This document shows positions 43,995-56,400 of a DNA stretch of 64,000 nucleotides, one piece after another. Each line of letters begins with the position of its first letter. The stretch's first letter is position 1. The notes under the pieces were generated by a model, which saw only the letters and a list, made by a program, of their open reading frames with translations, searched no databases and had not been told where the DNA came from. Source of the stretch: Luidia sarsii (taxonomy: Eukaryota > Echinodermata > Asteroidea > Paxillosida > Luidiidae); contig OX465107.1 in assembly GCA_949987565.1 (NCBI GenBank), forward strand, positions 22,877,958-22,941,957, in the 5' to 3' direction. A program made the translations under genes and the position numbers.

Positions 43995-46783
43995 CTAGTG
44001 AAGCTGAACTTGAATTGCTGAATAGGACCCTGGTCCCCTTTCAAAGAAGGACGACATTGCCACCATCATATTATTCCGGTATTTGGGCAATTCCTTAAGC
44101 GCGTGAAGAGCATCCATGAACACCAGGAATATCACGGCAACCATGGCAGCACTGTACATCAGGAAGGTGACCTGGAAAGTTCCCGTCACGTCATAAAGCC
44201 AACCTGAAAGTAAAGAGGTCCGACAAGGATTGTCATTACACTTACTATTGCTTCTTACCTCTTGGTATCTTACTGGAAATGGATGTTTGATGTTCACCCT
44301 ATACAGCAACGTGCATCAGTGGCTCTTACATCCGTTGTATCTTGCTGAGAGTGATGAAGTCACATGGGCCCTATAATTCAGCCCTACACTAATTAGACCA
44401 TGCATGGTTAGACGATGAGTTATCACGCCAGTAGTGCCCGTATTGTGTGGCAGCCTACTGGTCATAGTGTTTGTGATGGGCGCCCTTCTTAGACTGTGGT
44501 GTAGTATACGATTGTCTCATTCACTAAAAGCAATTTTCTCCGCTGTCACCATCTTTCCTTCCTATGCCTTCACGAATTCCGTCCATGCCATCACATGTCT
44601 AACCTCTACAGTGCATGTTGCACATAAACGATCTATACAAGGGGCAGAAAATGGGTTCGTATGAATTATGTTAGGCCTCTACTTACCTGATACTGTATCA
44701 CCAATGCAGGCCGATGCGCCAGCCAAAAAGGTTTGCCATCCCAGAACGACGAAAAAGCTGTTATCACTGAAGGGAAGGGACCTTGTCATAACAGAGACAA
44801 CCTCGACAACACTGTCTACCCCAACCCCTATAATGAACGTATTCACCATCTGACCGGATAGGGTATGTATGAACGGAGCAAGAGCCAAGGAAATCGCAGA
44901 CACGATTGACACCAGTACAGCAGTGGCGTGGGTAGATAGGAGCTTCTTATGTAAAACGAATCCAGTGACACACAGTCCGGTCAGGTTGCCGAATCCCCAA
45001 AGCGTAGTCAAGAAGGACGATTGTGTGGCGCTCAGCCCCACCGAGAGACCGTTAGCAACCGTGTAGACAACTACTCCACCGTAGCTAATGCTGTACAGCA
45101 TCCTTACACCAGCCAAAGTCATGAAGTCGGTATTCCAGACGGCATCCAGACCAAGGGCAGACGAAACTAAAGCCCACAACCTCCGCATCTGACTCCTTTG
45201 TTTGTCTTGGTATGCATCAGGGTGCTCTTGATCGTCCTCATCCACCGTCACACTGCTCGTGTCTGGTACATGTATGGTCGCCTGCAATCCTTTCGGCTTC
45301 TTCGTCAGCATACCGGCAGGCACCATGTTGAAACCCACTCCCCCTAGAAGGAGCATCGCTCCTCGCCAGCCGTAGGTATCCATGAGGACCTGGGTCACCG
45401 GGCCGTAAACCATCATACCAATGGGAGCTCCCACCAGTGAAATAAAAATGGCCACTGGATACTTCTCGTGGAAATAGAAGGCTAGTTCCGCATTGGTGAT
45501 TTCGATAACACATGCCGCCCCGGTCCCTATAATGATATAAAATTTGAGTCTATAGGTGAGGTATGTGTATAATGAACACATTGTTGGCCTACAACACATG
45601 TATTTACACAGTAAGTGTTACGATCTGAGATTGTTCGTTACGGTTATTTTGAACCCGTTGTGTTGAATCCGGCGAGGAACATGTGGAGTAGTTGCGAAAG
45701 TAACTTCCAGAGACGGGTTTGAATAATATCATGTCTTTTGTTTGGCCTCAGAAATTGTCATTTGAATATTTGGCCACATTTTGAGAGTTACCTTCTTTGA
45801 ATGGAAATTTAAAGAGAAATTTGGTGAACTTCAAATTAGCTTAGATAATCCGTCTAATTATCTTTCTGAAGCTGCTGTGAATAATTGATGAGGCCATAAG
45901 GTTGTCATTACATATTGTGCAATGCCTATACATGAGTTATTACAGCCTTTAGACTATTGTTCACTATAACACACGTCCCATGTCATAGTTTGACTAATTA
46001 ATAAGTTAATTGAAAATGTTACTCTTCATATTTGTTTTATTTACTATTAGGCTTATTATCAAAATTTAGTGGGCCTGACGTTCCGATCCTAGTAGGACCT
46101 TACTATTAACTGAATGAAATGAGTATTTTATCTATAATATCAGTGCATGCATGCGCTTTTAACATTACTTTTTGAGACTTTCCTCTTGTGAGCGCTTCCC
46201 ATGCTCATGTCACCTTACCTTACTGACCACAACCTCAGATATTGGGAACCCAGACTTTACATAGTCTACTCACCTGAAACTACGACAAGACCTAAAGCCA
46301 GAATGGTGACGTCATATGTCAGGGCAGACAGCACCAGACCGGTCCCGTACAGTATACCGCCAAAGGTTACTATAACACGGCAGCTTAGTTTATATGCCAT
46401 AGATGCAGCCACGGGAGCTGAGTGTACAAACAATAAATAAAACATGCATGTGCACTTTTTAAGAATATTTTTGAAATCCAAAAACAGCAGCAGCAACAGC
46501 GGCAGCAGCAACAACAACTAAACCACCAATAGTAGCAGCAGCACCACTCTCTACACATCTTTTAAATGAACGGCAACCACTCACTGAGCACAAACTGCAT
46601 TCCAAAATGCAGGGCAACTATGGAGCCCAAGATCCACAAGTCGTTGCCGAAGTCATCCTTCATAGGTGTTATGAGGACTCCCAGAGACTTCAAGGTACCA
46701 AACACGACGAACTCGACGATGAAGCACGACCCTGCCACCACCCATCCCCAGCCTCCTTCCGGATAGCCACCGACACTCGTCAT
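43995..46783 (-). CDS. SLC16 monocarboxylate transporter-like, complete, 4 exons
   Basis: Coding exons in transcript order (minus strand): 46783-46585, 46417-46274, 45526-44687, 44203-43995. All are GT-AG, every internal junction is phase 1, and the total is 1392 bases, i.e. 463 residues, normal for the family. The start MTSVGGYPEGGWGWVVAG contains the family signature EGGWGW just before membrane segment 1. Exon 2 carries the GxLYGTG-type segment. Exon 3 carries segments 4 to 10 with the AFYFHEKYPVA region in place of the usual YFxKRR motif, then the charged central loop (about residues 185-225) between segments 6 and 7. Exon 4 carries the last segments and a cytosolic tail. It is a 12-segment plasma-membrane transporter of the major facilitator superfamily, and the family includes proton-linked lactate/pyruvate carriers and orphans. 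The weak YFxKRR motif argues against a confident monocarboxylate substrate. A paralogue starts at 61460. Confidence 0.92.
46060..46105. repeat. R5 arm fragment in SLC16 intron
   Basis: It reads AAATTTAGTGGGCCTGACGT then TCCGATCCTAGTAGGACC. It is one arm of the R5 unit. Confidence 0.65.
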
Positions 46784-47201
46784 GGCGCTCCCTACTGTTG
46801 CTCACGGTTTGCTTGACTTGGCCAACAACGAAATCACCTCGGTATATAAATGGACGGCAAAGTTGTCTTTTAAGAAGAATAAACCTCACGAATATACTCC
46901 GTTTATAGTCGCAAAAGGTGCAGCGTTGACCACAGCCAGCGCACATGAACACTACCGGGGGTACAGTTTTATCATACGAGAACACGCAGTGTGAGATTCG
47001 TTAGCGGTTGTAGCATTATTTTGAAACTGCACGACAAGCTGTCAGCTCGTATATATAAACTGCTAAAAAAACTCTGCAATACAAGACGGTTGGAATGCCT
47101 ATTTTAACATTAGTCACGTCAAACGATTATCTCATTTGGTATGTTTCACATAAAAAAGAACCATGCGGTCGGTTTTTTTAGCCCAAACGACCATCACATT
47201 T

Positions 47202-47540
47202 TTATTCTTTATGCAAATTCGCCCAAAACGAGACTATAAAGTCACTGAGGAAAGCTGGAGATAGGAATTGACATTCCTCATAAAACTGAGCTGGGGGTAA
47301 AGACGAACCAGAAAGAGAATTCCAGAGAGGGGCTGAACGAGGGAAGAAGCTGTTCTGTGATACACCTCTTTGTTCTACACCTTGGGGTAGATGGAGTGAA
47401 CTTGAACTACAGGCACAGATAGAAGCCGCAGATGACTCGAGTGATGCCCTGGAGTTCATATTTATATAGGGAAAGTTAATGTCTCTATGATCCAGAAGCG
47501 GAAAATTATGTCGTCTTTTTGGAGTTAAGTTAACCAACCA
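47202..47540 (-). pseudogene. LINE C-terminal remnant (minus strand)
   Basis: The minus-strand frame includes NSFFPRSAPLWNSLSGSSLP, PAQFYEECQFL and ends at a stop. The 'SFFPR....WNSL' motif is typical of the C-terminus of non-LTR retrotransposon polymerases. It may be the 3' end of the same element as 49110-49862. Confidence 0.7.
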
Positions 47541-47992
47541 GTCATTTCCCCATCTAAAACCTTCCCCAGAAGAGAGTTGGCAATGTCACGGTTATACGTT
47601 GGGTGATACTACCCTTTGGTGGTGGGTAAGCCTAATTTTTAAGTTACGGATTGAAATCTCTGGCAGTCCTGACCCAATTAAAAGGAGACAAGGATGAGCT
47701 CAGCAAACAATCTTCACAATTTAGATTCGAATTGATTTATTTGTATCCAGTATTCTCCAATTCCAACTGAAAAGGGGGCAGACAATTATGATGAGGGTTG
47801 GGAGAGTACCGGTAGTATAATGATTAATATAGCACCCGATTTAATGGATGGCTGGAGTTGTTCATGTGAGGAAGGACAAAATTGAGTAAAATAGACTCCA
47901 GGCAAATGGGAAAATAATTATATTGGGGTAGGCTAGTTGGAGGATAGATTGGGCTAATTGGAGAGTGAACAGATGGATAATATACGAATGGA

Positions 47993-48637
47993 CTATAGAC
48001 CCGTCTTCGCTGACGTCACGGTTTGTTTATCGGCCATCTTGGATTACACACATGAGCACGTCACCGCCGTTACTAAGTCAGCTGCACGTACAAACACCTC
48101 CACATGCACGGCGGCAAGTTTTGAACTCGTCGTAGTTGTACTACAAATACTACTTTTTACTAGTATTAATTACTATAGTTGTGCCATGGAGGAATCTCTT
48201 TTTATTCCTCCGTGGTTGTACCATGGATTGGAGGTACTCGTTTGTTGAAAGGTGATTAACTTTTGCGCTTTCCTTGGCTGTGGAAGCAGGGGGGATCGTG
48301 ATAAGAAATATTTTTATCGTTTACCCGCTGTACTGACAAGAGAAGCTAGGTAACGCAACTCGTACACTTTCGCTAAAAAGACGAACGAAATGGTTGCCGC
48401 GGGTTAATTGTGTACGGATCTATTCCAGCAATAAAGCCGAGAATGTCATCATACCGGGCCTTGGAATTTCCATCGAGAGAACTGTAATAAGCCGACCGTG
48501 CAGCATTCGAATTCGCCATGATGATACGTAACGTTAAACGAACACAAACGTGCGAGCGAAAGCGTATGTGTGTACTCCAAGATGGCGGATCTCGCTGTTT
48601 CTAGTAGCAACGTGACGTCAGTAAGACCGGTCTATAG
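47993..48637 (+). mobile_element. Inverted-repeat element with a decayed THAP domain
   Basis: The ends are inverted: TATAGACCCGTCTTCGCTGA then CGTCACGG and GGCCATCTTGG on the left; CCAAGATGGCGG, CGTGACGTCAGTAAGACCGG then TCTATA on the right. Inside, 48258-48349 reads FCAFLGCGSRGDRDKK then YFYRLPAVLTREAR before a stop. This is the CxxxGC...FYRLP start of a THAP zinc-finger domain. A further piece, KKTNEMVAAG, follows in another frame after a frameshift. THAP domains are the DNA-binding part of P-element-type transposases, so this is a broken non-autonomous relative. The arms contain TGACGTCA (CRE) and AAGATGGCGG (YY1-like) motifs. Confidence 0.75.
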
Positions 48638-49109
48638 GTAAAGGGACTAGTTGGGAGAATAAACTTGGATAGACGAATAATATCGTATTATCAAGCTAGT
48701 TGGGGTAGTCTAGATGGGAATAGATTGTTCTAATTCTAATATTGGACAACATACACTTGGGCAAATGGATAATACACAAATGGAAGTTATACAAAATAAT
48801 GGGCTTACAAATGGGGATATACAAATGGGAGTTATAAGCTGGGGACTGTGCAACCCGCTTTCTCTCATCAAGGTCACCGTTCTATGAGATTGAACTCCTG
48901 CTAGAGAGAGGCAGATTGTCACGTACGCCACGACGAATAACATGGTGGAACGATATGGAATGATCGCATATCTGGCATGAACTGAATCGGAGACAAGGTT
49001 ACTTCGAATATTACTAGTATCAAAAAGCATCATATTTACGGAGAATTACAGGGGTGGCTAAAATTGCTTCGATTAGGAAGATTACACAAAATTGTTGGAA
49101 CTATGTTGA

Positions 49110-49862
49110 GTGCGTTGGAACACTAGAGCTTCCGTGGGAAAATGCGTGATGGGGCGCGCTATCAAAACCACCCTAGACTCGCCCAAGTCTCGCCGCCACA
49201 GCAATAACACTATACGACAAGTCGTTCTCATACATCGCCTTCTAAGACAGGACAGTACCAGGCAGATTATTAATGTAAGGAAGAGAGTTGTTCCCAGTAC
49301 AGAGCCCCATGTGACACCAGTCTCGCCAGTGAGAGAAGAGAGAGAGAGAGAGTAGGGGAGGTTTTGCCTTCAAGGACAACCTTCAACTTCCGGTTTGAAA
49401 GGAAACTGGCAGTTATAGACTGGTCACATTCTACCAGAAACGCCATACGCCTGGAGTTTGAGGAGCAGGCCCCTATATAGGCCCTATGCCAGAAATGTCC
49501 TTGAAATGTCCAGCGCTACAGCGCAAGTTTTACCTCTCAGGTCCAAGGCCCGTCATTACGGAAAGCAGATCACCAGGCCTGTCGAGCGAGTACGAGTCAA
49601 AAGCCATACTGACAGTCAGAAAGAAGATATCATTGTCTTCGAGATATCCAAGAAGGAGCCACTGATTGAGAACGCATTCCAAGATCTCTCTGTTAATGGG
49701 GAGCACACTGACGGTAGTTTGATCTGATGGGTCAGCACGTTCCCCAGAACACTTGAAGACTGGAACAACAGATGCAACTTTCCAGCATGAGGGAAAAGCC
49801 GACTTGGACAGACACAGATTGAATAACTTGAAAAAAATGAAGGAGAAATTCACGTGCACCAT
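49110..49862 (-). pseudogene. LINE reverse transcriptase remnant (minus strand)
   Basis: Read from 49862 downwards: LCLSKSAFPSCWKVASVVPV then FKCSG (the 'P..WK.A.V.P.FK' block), SMAFDSYSLDRPGDLLS (the 'KAFD...LL' block), then GVTWGSVLGTTLFLTLINN then LP (the 'GVPQGSVLGP.LF..YINDLP' block) and YENDLSY in place of the catalytic YADD. In-frame stops and frame changes occur. It is a dead non-LTR retrotransposon with a lost catalytic motif. Confidence 0.82.
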
Positions 49863-50167
49863 TATGATCTAAAACATGAACTCTTGGATAATTTTATTAC
49901 TCTAATCTCGTCGACCTATCCGTAAGGCCAGTTTTACATGCGCTAAACATTTTTTTTTATGTTCGTACGGTACATAAAACTTAGCATAGTCGTGGAACAT
50001 ACGGTAAATACCCAACTACATGTCAATTGAAGCCCTTCTGCTACTTTTTCACTCATCGCCATTGAAAAATTGTCCCAATTATAACTAATTAATATTCTCG
50101 CTGCGCCGCCGTGTTCGGGCGCTCCGTCTATGGTTCTCTTCTCCCCCCCCCTCCAAAAAAAAGACTC

Positions 50168-50310
50168 ATGACTGAGATCATGTATAATGGCAAGCCCGGT
50201 CAGCCTATGTGGACTCCTGTAGCCGACGTTCCCGAAATTATGTTCTTTATCGCCCTAGTTATTTGCATGGGCATCAAGCAGAGGCATAGATATGCCGTGC
50301 ACTGGTCCAA
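50168..50310 (+). pseudogene. piggyBac-like transposase fragment
   Basis: The frame from 50168 reads MTEIMYNGKPGQPMWTPVAD then VPEIMFFIALVICMGIKQ. The pattern 'W.PV...E...F.AL.I.MGI' matches the N-terminal part of the piggyBac DDE transposase core. The catalytic aspartates are not present; sequence after about 50310 loses the pattern. The link to the TTAA-flanked MITE family 2 is only a suggestion. Confidence 0.6.
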
Positions 50311-50509
50311 ATCAGTTCTACCAAGTCCCCTCATTTCCTCGACCATAATGTCGCCATTGCTGGTTGTTTATTCATTTATTGGTTTCCTTATTGTTTTCAT
50401 GGATGGAAATGGTCTTAGAAGTCAATCAATGCACTCAGCGGACTTGTACGCATCTCTAGAAGCCCATTTCTGGCATTAAACCCCCAAATGACCATTAAAA
50501 CCCTAACAG

Positions 50510-50700
50510 GCATTGAAACCACAATTAACCACACATGGTTTTTCCTGTGGGAGGAAAAGGGCCATACACCACGACATACCACAGCGGGGTTTTTGTGGTA
50601 TCCTGTGGTATGTGAGCCTGCAACCCCTGTGGGCACTGTGGTAAATTGTTGTATACAGTGTGTCCTGTGGGGAGGTGCAAGGGGTTGGGGTTAAAGTCAC
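50510..50700. repeat. Dispersed repeat, inverted partner of 42597-42785
   Basis: It contains CACAATTAACCACACATGGT, ACCACAGCGGGGTTTTTGTG and CCTGTGGGCACTGTGGTAAA, in the opposite orientation to the earlier copy. Confidence 0.8.
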
Positions 50701-50849
50701 AAGCTTTGCATGGTTTACTGTTTTGGCGTTAAAATGGAGCGTTTTTCCCAAGCACTCAAGATGATTCTATGAGAAAGTATAATGCTCTATGGGCCCTCTT
50801 TTTCCATTTAGACTATAGCGTTTATTTGTTGGTTCATTTATTTATCTAT

Positions 50850-50900
50850 TTTCGTAATTTTAGTCAGTAAGCAGTTTGCAACATTTTTGTATATCACTTA
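50850..50900. repeat. R5 tail fragment
   Basis: It reads AATTTTAGTCAGTAAGCAG then TTTGCAACATTTTTGTATATC, the tail module of R5 without the arms. Confidence 0.65.
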
Positions 50901-52025
50901 AAGTAATTTATTTATCTAATTATTTTTTCAGGGATGGAAATGATAGAAAAAGTCAATAGAATGTGCTTCGAGGACATCTGTAGAACCCCTTCTCGGGCGT
51001 TTTAAAAATCAGTTATTTTGGGCCCAAAATTTTAAAAATCACGATGAGTTAGCCGTACACTTTTGCCATTTCTGGGGTAAAATGCGACTGGAATGAAAAA
51101 AAAAATGCATTTTATAACATTATTAATTAACTTAATCTTAACCGAATTTGTTCATCCATTATTAAAAAAGCAGTCCAATAATACAATTAAGTTCAGTCAT
51201 AAACATATTGCTGAGTCCGAGTCACATTAGCAGACCCAGTTCGGATTAGATTTGGAACTTGACAAGACACGGTGAAAAAGACACGTTCTAAAAAAATGGC
51301 ACAAGACTGATTTGTTGATTCCACCATTTATTACTAGCAGCTCTGTTTTTTAATGACGATAAGCACAGACGATGTCAGGTAATTTTGGCTTTTTTCACAC
51401 ATTTTGTCTTTTCCATACAATACAGAGCCATTTCCGGGGGAAGTATAACCTTACTGATGGTTCATTATACACATGTACACTCACTTTCTCACTGCCTTAC
51501 TTTCCACGGATAAGGTCCATTCTCTTAAATTACACTAACAATCATTTTCTTGGTAGGTTATAAAGTTGTGTCCGATCTCGCTCGTAACGTAAAACCTCGG
51601 CGTTTGGGTAACCCGGACTCGGGTTCAAACTTGAAGCAATTTCCCCACAACTACTCATTCCCCAGGGTGACAACCGTCACCCCTGCTTGGACAGGGAATT
51701 TCCAAACGCAAGCGACTGCCGTGTGAAAAGGCCTGTCTTTCGTTCACAGAACTATCATGGGAAATTGCAGTCGTGTGAAAAGGCCATCACTTTATTTCAA
51801 GAACACTCGAACCTCGGAGCAATGAAGTTGGGCACAATACAAATGAGAGTTCCTTGCGGGTATTAGGCCTACATTTCTTCTCCAAAGTCCCACCAAACTG
51901 AGGTACACAAGAATCAAAGGGGAAAGCAGACATGATTTGGCATGTAAAGAAACAGCATACCGTAGTCTGGATGAAACCAGACCATTGACACTTTTCTGTA
52001 AATGGAAATGGTGCATCTCCGATAC

Positions 52026-52174
52026 CTTGCGAATGCTTGGATCATAGGTTTCCATGAATCCGCACGATCTCGACCAGCTCGGGGGTCCAGTGGATAAGGA
52101 ATCTGCACAGGTTCCGATCCAGCCCGAGCTGCCTGTATTTTTTCCAGAAGGTATTCGGGCATAGCACTGAGCAT
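52026..52174 (-). CDS. Possible isolated coding exon, function unknown
   Basis: On the minus strand an ATG at 52174 opens MLSAMPEYLLEKIQAARAGS then EPVQIPYPLDPRAGRDRADS then WKPMIQAFA, ending at a plausible donor (AAG/GTATCG) at 52026. The composition looks protein-like, but I recognise no family and find no partner exon. It could be an exon of an unrecognised gene, part of a retroelement, or chance. Confidence 0.25.
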
Positions 52175-52632
52175 AGTGATAATATCACGTTAAGTAGGGC
52201 AAACCTTGCTTTTTCAACTGAACACGATTTTTAAAACTGAAATCCGATTGCTTTCCGATATGACTGATCTGATGGTTTGATGATCATGCAACAGTTACAA
52301 GCTTCTAGGCCGATTGCGAGTTCCAATTGTTTCATCACTGAAGATTGCAGAAGACTACACGTACATCTTTAGTTGTCAGCTGAACAAGCCTACCGGTATA
52401 TCCTCCCTCACTTCTCACTGGCACAGCTCCTTCAGCAACCGTTCATTTGCTGAGAAATCGGCACACATTTGCTGACAATTCTAAAATCCTGCGATTCTTT
52501 GAATACCTCTGGCACCGGACTCGAAGTGATACACAAAAATGTTGCAAACTGCGCCAAGGGGAAAAGTGGCACATGTCAAGCCTATAGAGGGCCTGGCAAT
52601 TCAAACGTTCTGCCTTTTGAGGATAAGGTCCT

Positions 52633-53205
52633 GAGGCTGATTTCTTAGAGCCGCTTAAGCTTAAGCATGAAAAGTCATGATTCATAGGATCACCTTGCCA
52701 ACCCCAACTTCACTATTATTCTATGCCAAGTAAAGAAGAGTCAAAAGCAATGGACATCACATCGCGGAGTGGTTTGTAATCCCGTTAACACAAGGAAGAC
52801 TGTTCACTTTCCATGCTTAAAGCCCCTACACAACATTGGTCAAGGTAAAATAATATCACCCATATGTTGTCTGATCCAACATATGCATGAAAAAGCACAC
52901 CTGTGAAAATTTCACCTCAATCCGCCAACCGGGTTTCGAGAAAATTGTGAAAACCGCTTTATTTGTTTTGCGAAAATGAAGCATTATTTTTTTCGAAAAA
53001 TAGTTTAGATCTTGGTGAGACGTAAACTATTTCTTTTACTAATTTCTCCCAAAGACAACATTTTAGGCAGAAATATCTCAGTGTGAGGTTTCTACTATAA
53101 CCATCTTCAAACTGTACAAGTTTCATGTAAATCTGTGAACATTTCTTTTTTTCGATCTTACCAATGTTGTGTAGGGGCTTTAAGCGGCTCTGTGACATTA
53201 GGCCC
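52633..53205. mobile_element. MITE 4 with nested MITE 2
   Basis: The outer ends TTAGAGCCGCTTAAGC and TTAAGCGGCTCTGTGACATT match family 4. Inside, 52817-53183, is a family 2 copy in the orientation opposite to most others, with TTAA at both ends. Confidence 0.82.
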
Positions 53206-53452
53206 AGGCTACAAACAAAAACATCCGGCCCTCTACCACATTTTTTTTAGATCTGCAATTTTCTGATCATTAGAATCAGCAAGGCTTTCTGCCTTTGAGA
53301 TGGTGTTTGCTTAAGACAGACACAAGGACTGTGTGGGTCTTTCCGTTAAGACCTCTTGAACCGAACGTGATTTCCTGGGCACTGGGCAGACCTCGGCCGC
53401 TCACCCTCAAACCTCCCTCCCGATCCCTTCTTCTTCCGGTTCATCGGGGGCC

Positions 53453-56400
53453 TCACGACTCTGACTCCCCCGCCGGGGACTCGCCGCACTCAAACCGGGC
53501 AAAGTCCACGATTTCCAGACCCTCCTGGAGCGCCAGCTCCCCGACGGTCATGCTGGGATCCAGCAGGTACTCCTGCTTGAGCATCTCCGTCTCTGCCTCC
53601 CCGTCCTCGCCCCTCGCCGCCGGGGCATCTGGCTGTGCCTCTGACGTCTTGGGGGTCTCACTGGTTTCTGTCAGAACCAAAGCAGGGGAGAGTGTGGGGA
53701 GGAGGGGGAGGGGGTTAGAGTAAGAGACACGTGAGTCGAACAAGTGGCTGGTCAGCTCTCCTCGCCTTTCCCCGTGTGTTACACACCTACGGAGAGATTA
53801 GTGGGTGGCTCGGGAGGAACAGTCACACTGATGACATGAGGCAGGAAGTCTGAGTTTTTAAATACGCAGACAGAGGTTGGAGTCTCAGGCTTCCTGCAAA
53901 GAGGCCTGCAGCAGACATTCAGCTGTACCCAGGGCTTTCTGGGGGAGCAACTTTCAACCTTGTATTCTGAGGAACGGGATGAGCAGGTGGATGAGCAGGT
54001 GGATGAGCAGGTGGTAGAGTGCCAGAACATGAAGCCAGGGGCTCAGCATTGACCAAGTCCAATTACGCTTTCTTTGCCCTTCAACTGATTGAAGAAACTT
54101 TTCAAGGCCTCCTTTTGTGCACTTCATCACATTTGTCCTCTGGAACTTTTTGAAGATTGATTTAATTAGCATGTTTTAGTTTTAATTTCAAAACACAAGT
54201 CACCTACCGGCAGTCATTTCAACATGGTCTCCTACGGTCGCGGGGCTCATTCCAACAACGTGCTGGCAGAGCCTACGACCAATTTCCCCGGCCCGGAACT
54301 CCGCTGAGGTATCGCCTGTCCGCTTGAAGGCAACCAGGGCACCGTATTTACCCACCATGCACTTGGACTTGTGCGGTGCCTGTAGGACAGAGTGCACGTA
54401 TGTCCCTAGAAAGCAAACAAACAAACAATCCCCAGTGAACATAGGCCCTTTTCCAAAACCTGGCTTAAGCCATGTTTCCACTGGACTTATTTTTGGTCAC
54501 AGTAACCGAGACGATGGTTACTTTTCCCATTTTACGTCCAGTGGAAACGGCCTAGTTAAATTTCCTCTCGGTTAATTTAACCGAGCTGAATGGTTACTTT
54601 TATCGGCAAGCCTCTGCCCAGTAAAAGTGACCAGGTAAGTTTATAACCGAGACCATTAGTCCAGTGGAAACGCACCACTTAAACGCGACTCGGTAAAAAA
54701 ACCACATTCAGCCTGGAGGGGAGGATGAAGAGGATAAGGAGGATGAGGATGGCAAGAATGATGATTGGGAGGGGGCAGAGGACGGAGGGGATGGGGAGGA
54801 TGAGGAGAATGAGGAGGATGAGAAGGATGAGGAGAATGAGGAGAATGAGGAGAATGAGAAGAATGAGGAGAATGAGGAGAATGAGGAGGATGAGAAGAAT
54901 GAGGAGAATGGAGAGGATGAGGAGGATGGAGAGGATGGAGGGGATGAGGAGGAAGACTAAATTCAAACAAAAAGCAAATGAGCAAGTATGTCTATGCACT
55001 AAATGTATGCTAATGGACTATGAATGCACTTGCTATTGCTCTACAAAAGCAAGCTTTAGTCTCAACCACAGCTACATGCTGCTATGCAGATTTGAAAAAG
55101 ACCACAGCGTAGACCCAAAGGGAGGTAAAGTCAAATGTCCAAGCAAACCTATCCAGATCACTCACCGATGAAATGGTCACTAGGGACTTCCATACACAGG
55201 GCTCTGCTCAGTGTCATGTTCTCGCCCACTTTGCCGATGGTCAGCACGGCTAAATCCTGCAGAGTCCTCTGATCTCCCGCACTCAGACCCTTCAATTCCT
55301 CGCTGGAGTACAGAATCTGCAACGCAACATGCCGGTCCACATGAAGAAGCGCTCGCACGCGATTAAAGCGAATGCACCGCACACAGTCAGTTTGAAATGG
55401 TTGCCGCACAGCTAAAGCATTTGCGCAACAACCCTCATTTCCCTCAATTCAATTCGGAGTCAAATGACCCGATGTAGGATCTCTGTTATACATGTACCGT
55501 GTGCACCAGGGTTTGCATACGAGTCTGCCGGGATCAAAATGCCAGGCCCTCCTGATTTGAGTTCTCCCAGAATCTTCACATAAACACAAAAACTGCATAT
55601 GTGACCCGGCACAGCATAATGAGGAATAACCCCCACTTTTGAGATTTTCAGATTTTCTAACGATGCGAAACAGTATACCATTAGCTTTCATATGATATCA
55701 AAATTATTTCCGTGTGAGCTTTTATTGTAAATAGTACAAGGGGACTTCGCTTGTTCATTTGGTACCCCGGTGCCAGACACAATATAGCAGCACCAGTCTA
55801 ACTCCTCGAAAGCAGCCATTCAAAAGGGCAGGAACTTTTACATTTTCATGAAAACAGTACACAAACACTCCCCCAAAATCCTTGTTTTTTCAACATTTAC
55901 AGACAGATTTCGGAAAAATCCTTTGGACTTAATATCCTCCAATACATTAACTTTCCGAAAATAAAAAAAATAAAAAGATTTTTAAAAATAAAAATAAAAA
56001 ATTATCGAATTGAAAAGATACTTTGACTTCAGACGTTGTGTACTCGAAAAATGTTTTGGTGGGATATTCCTCATGTCGCTATGCCAGGTCACATATTTGT
56101 TTTCCAGCCTTAGGGCAATGAGAAGACCAGAGTCAGAACATGTTAGTCCCGCATTCTAATGGGTGCACTGAGTGAATAATTGCTGTAGCCGCTTAAGCGG
56201 ATAACGTCTCAGGTTGGGGAAGTGAGTAGCAATGACTTCACCTTATTGACACCGGTAAGACCCTGGGCTTGTCCGCTGGCCAAATGCTGCAGAGCGGCCG
56301 CTGCGGTCTGGCCGACAAAGCCCTGGAACTCGCCGTTCTTGGCCACAAAGTCCGTCTCGCAGTTGACCTCCACCATGGTGGCCCTGGGACCGTCCCTCAT

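Noticed and set aside
53779..54030. Candidate extra TSFM exon ([17 protein letters not shown])
   Set aside because: Entering it in the phase left by the previous exon reaches a stop quickly, while splicing from 54208 directly to 53667 keeps frame and gives the conserved C-terminus.
54656..55171. Methionine/arginine-rich and histidine/proline-rich open frames
   Set aside because: They arise from the GAGGATGAG minisatellite inside a TSFM intron.
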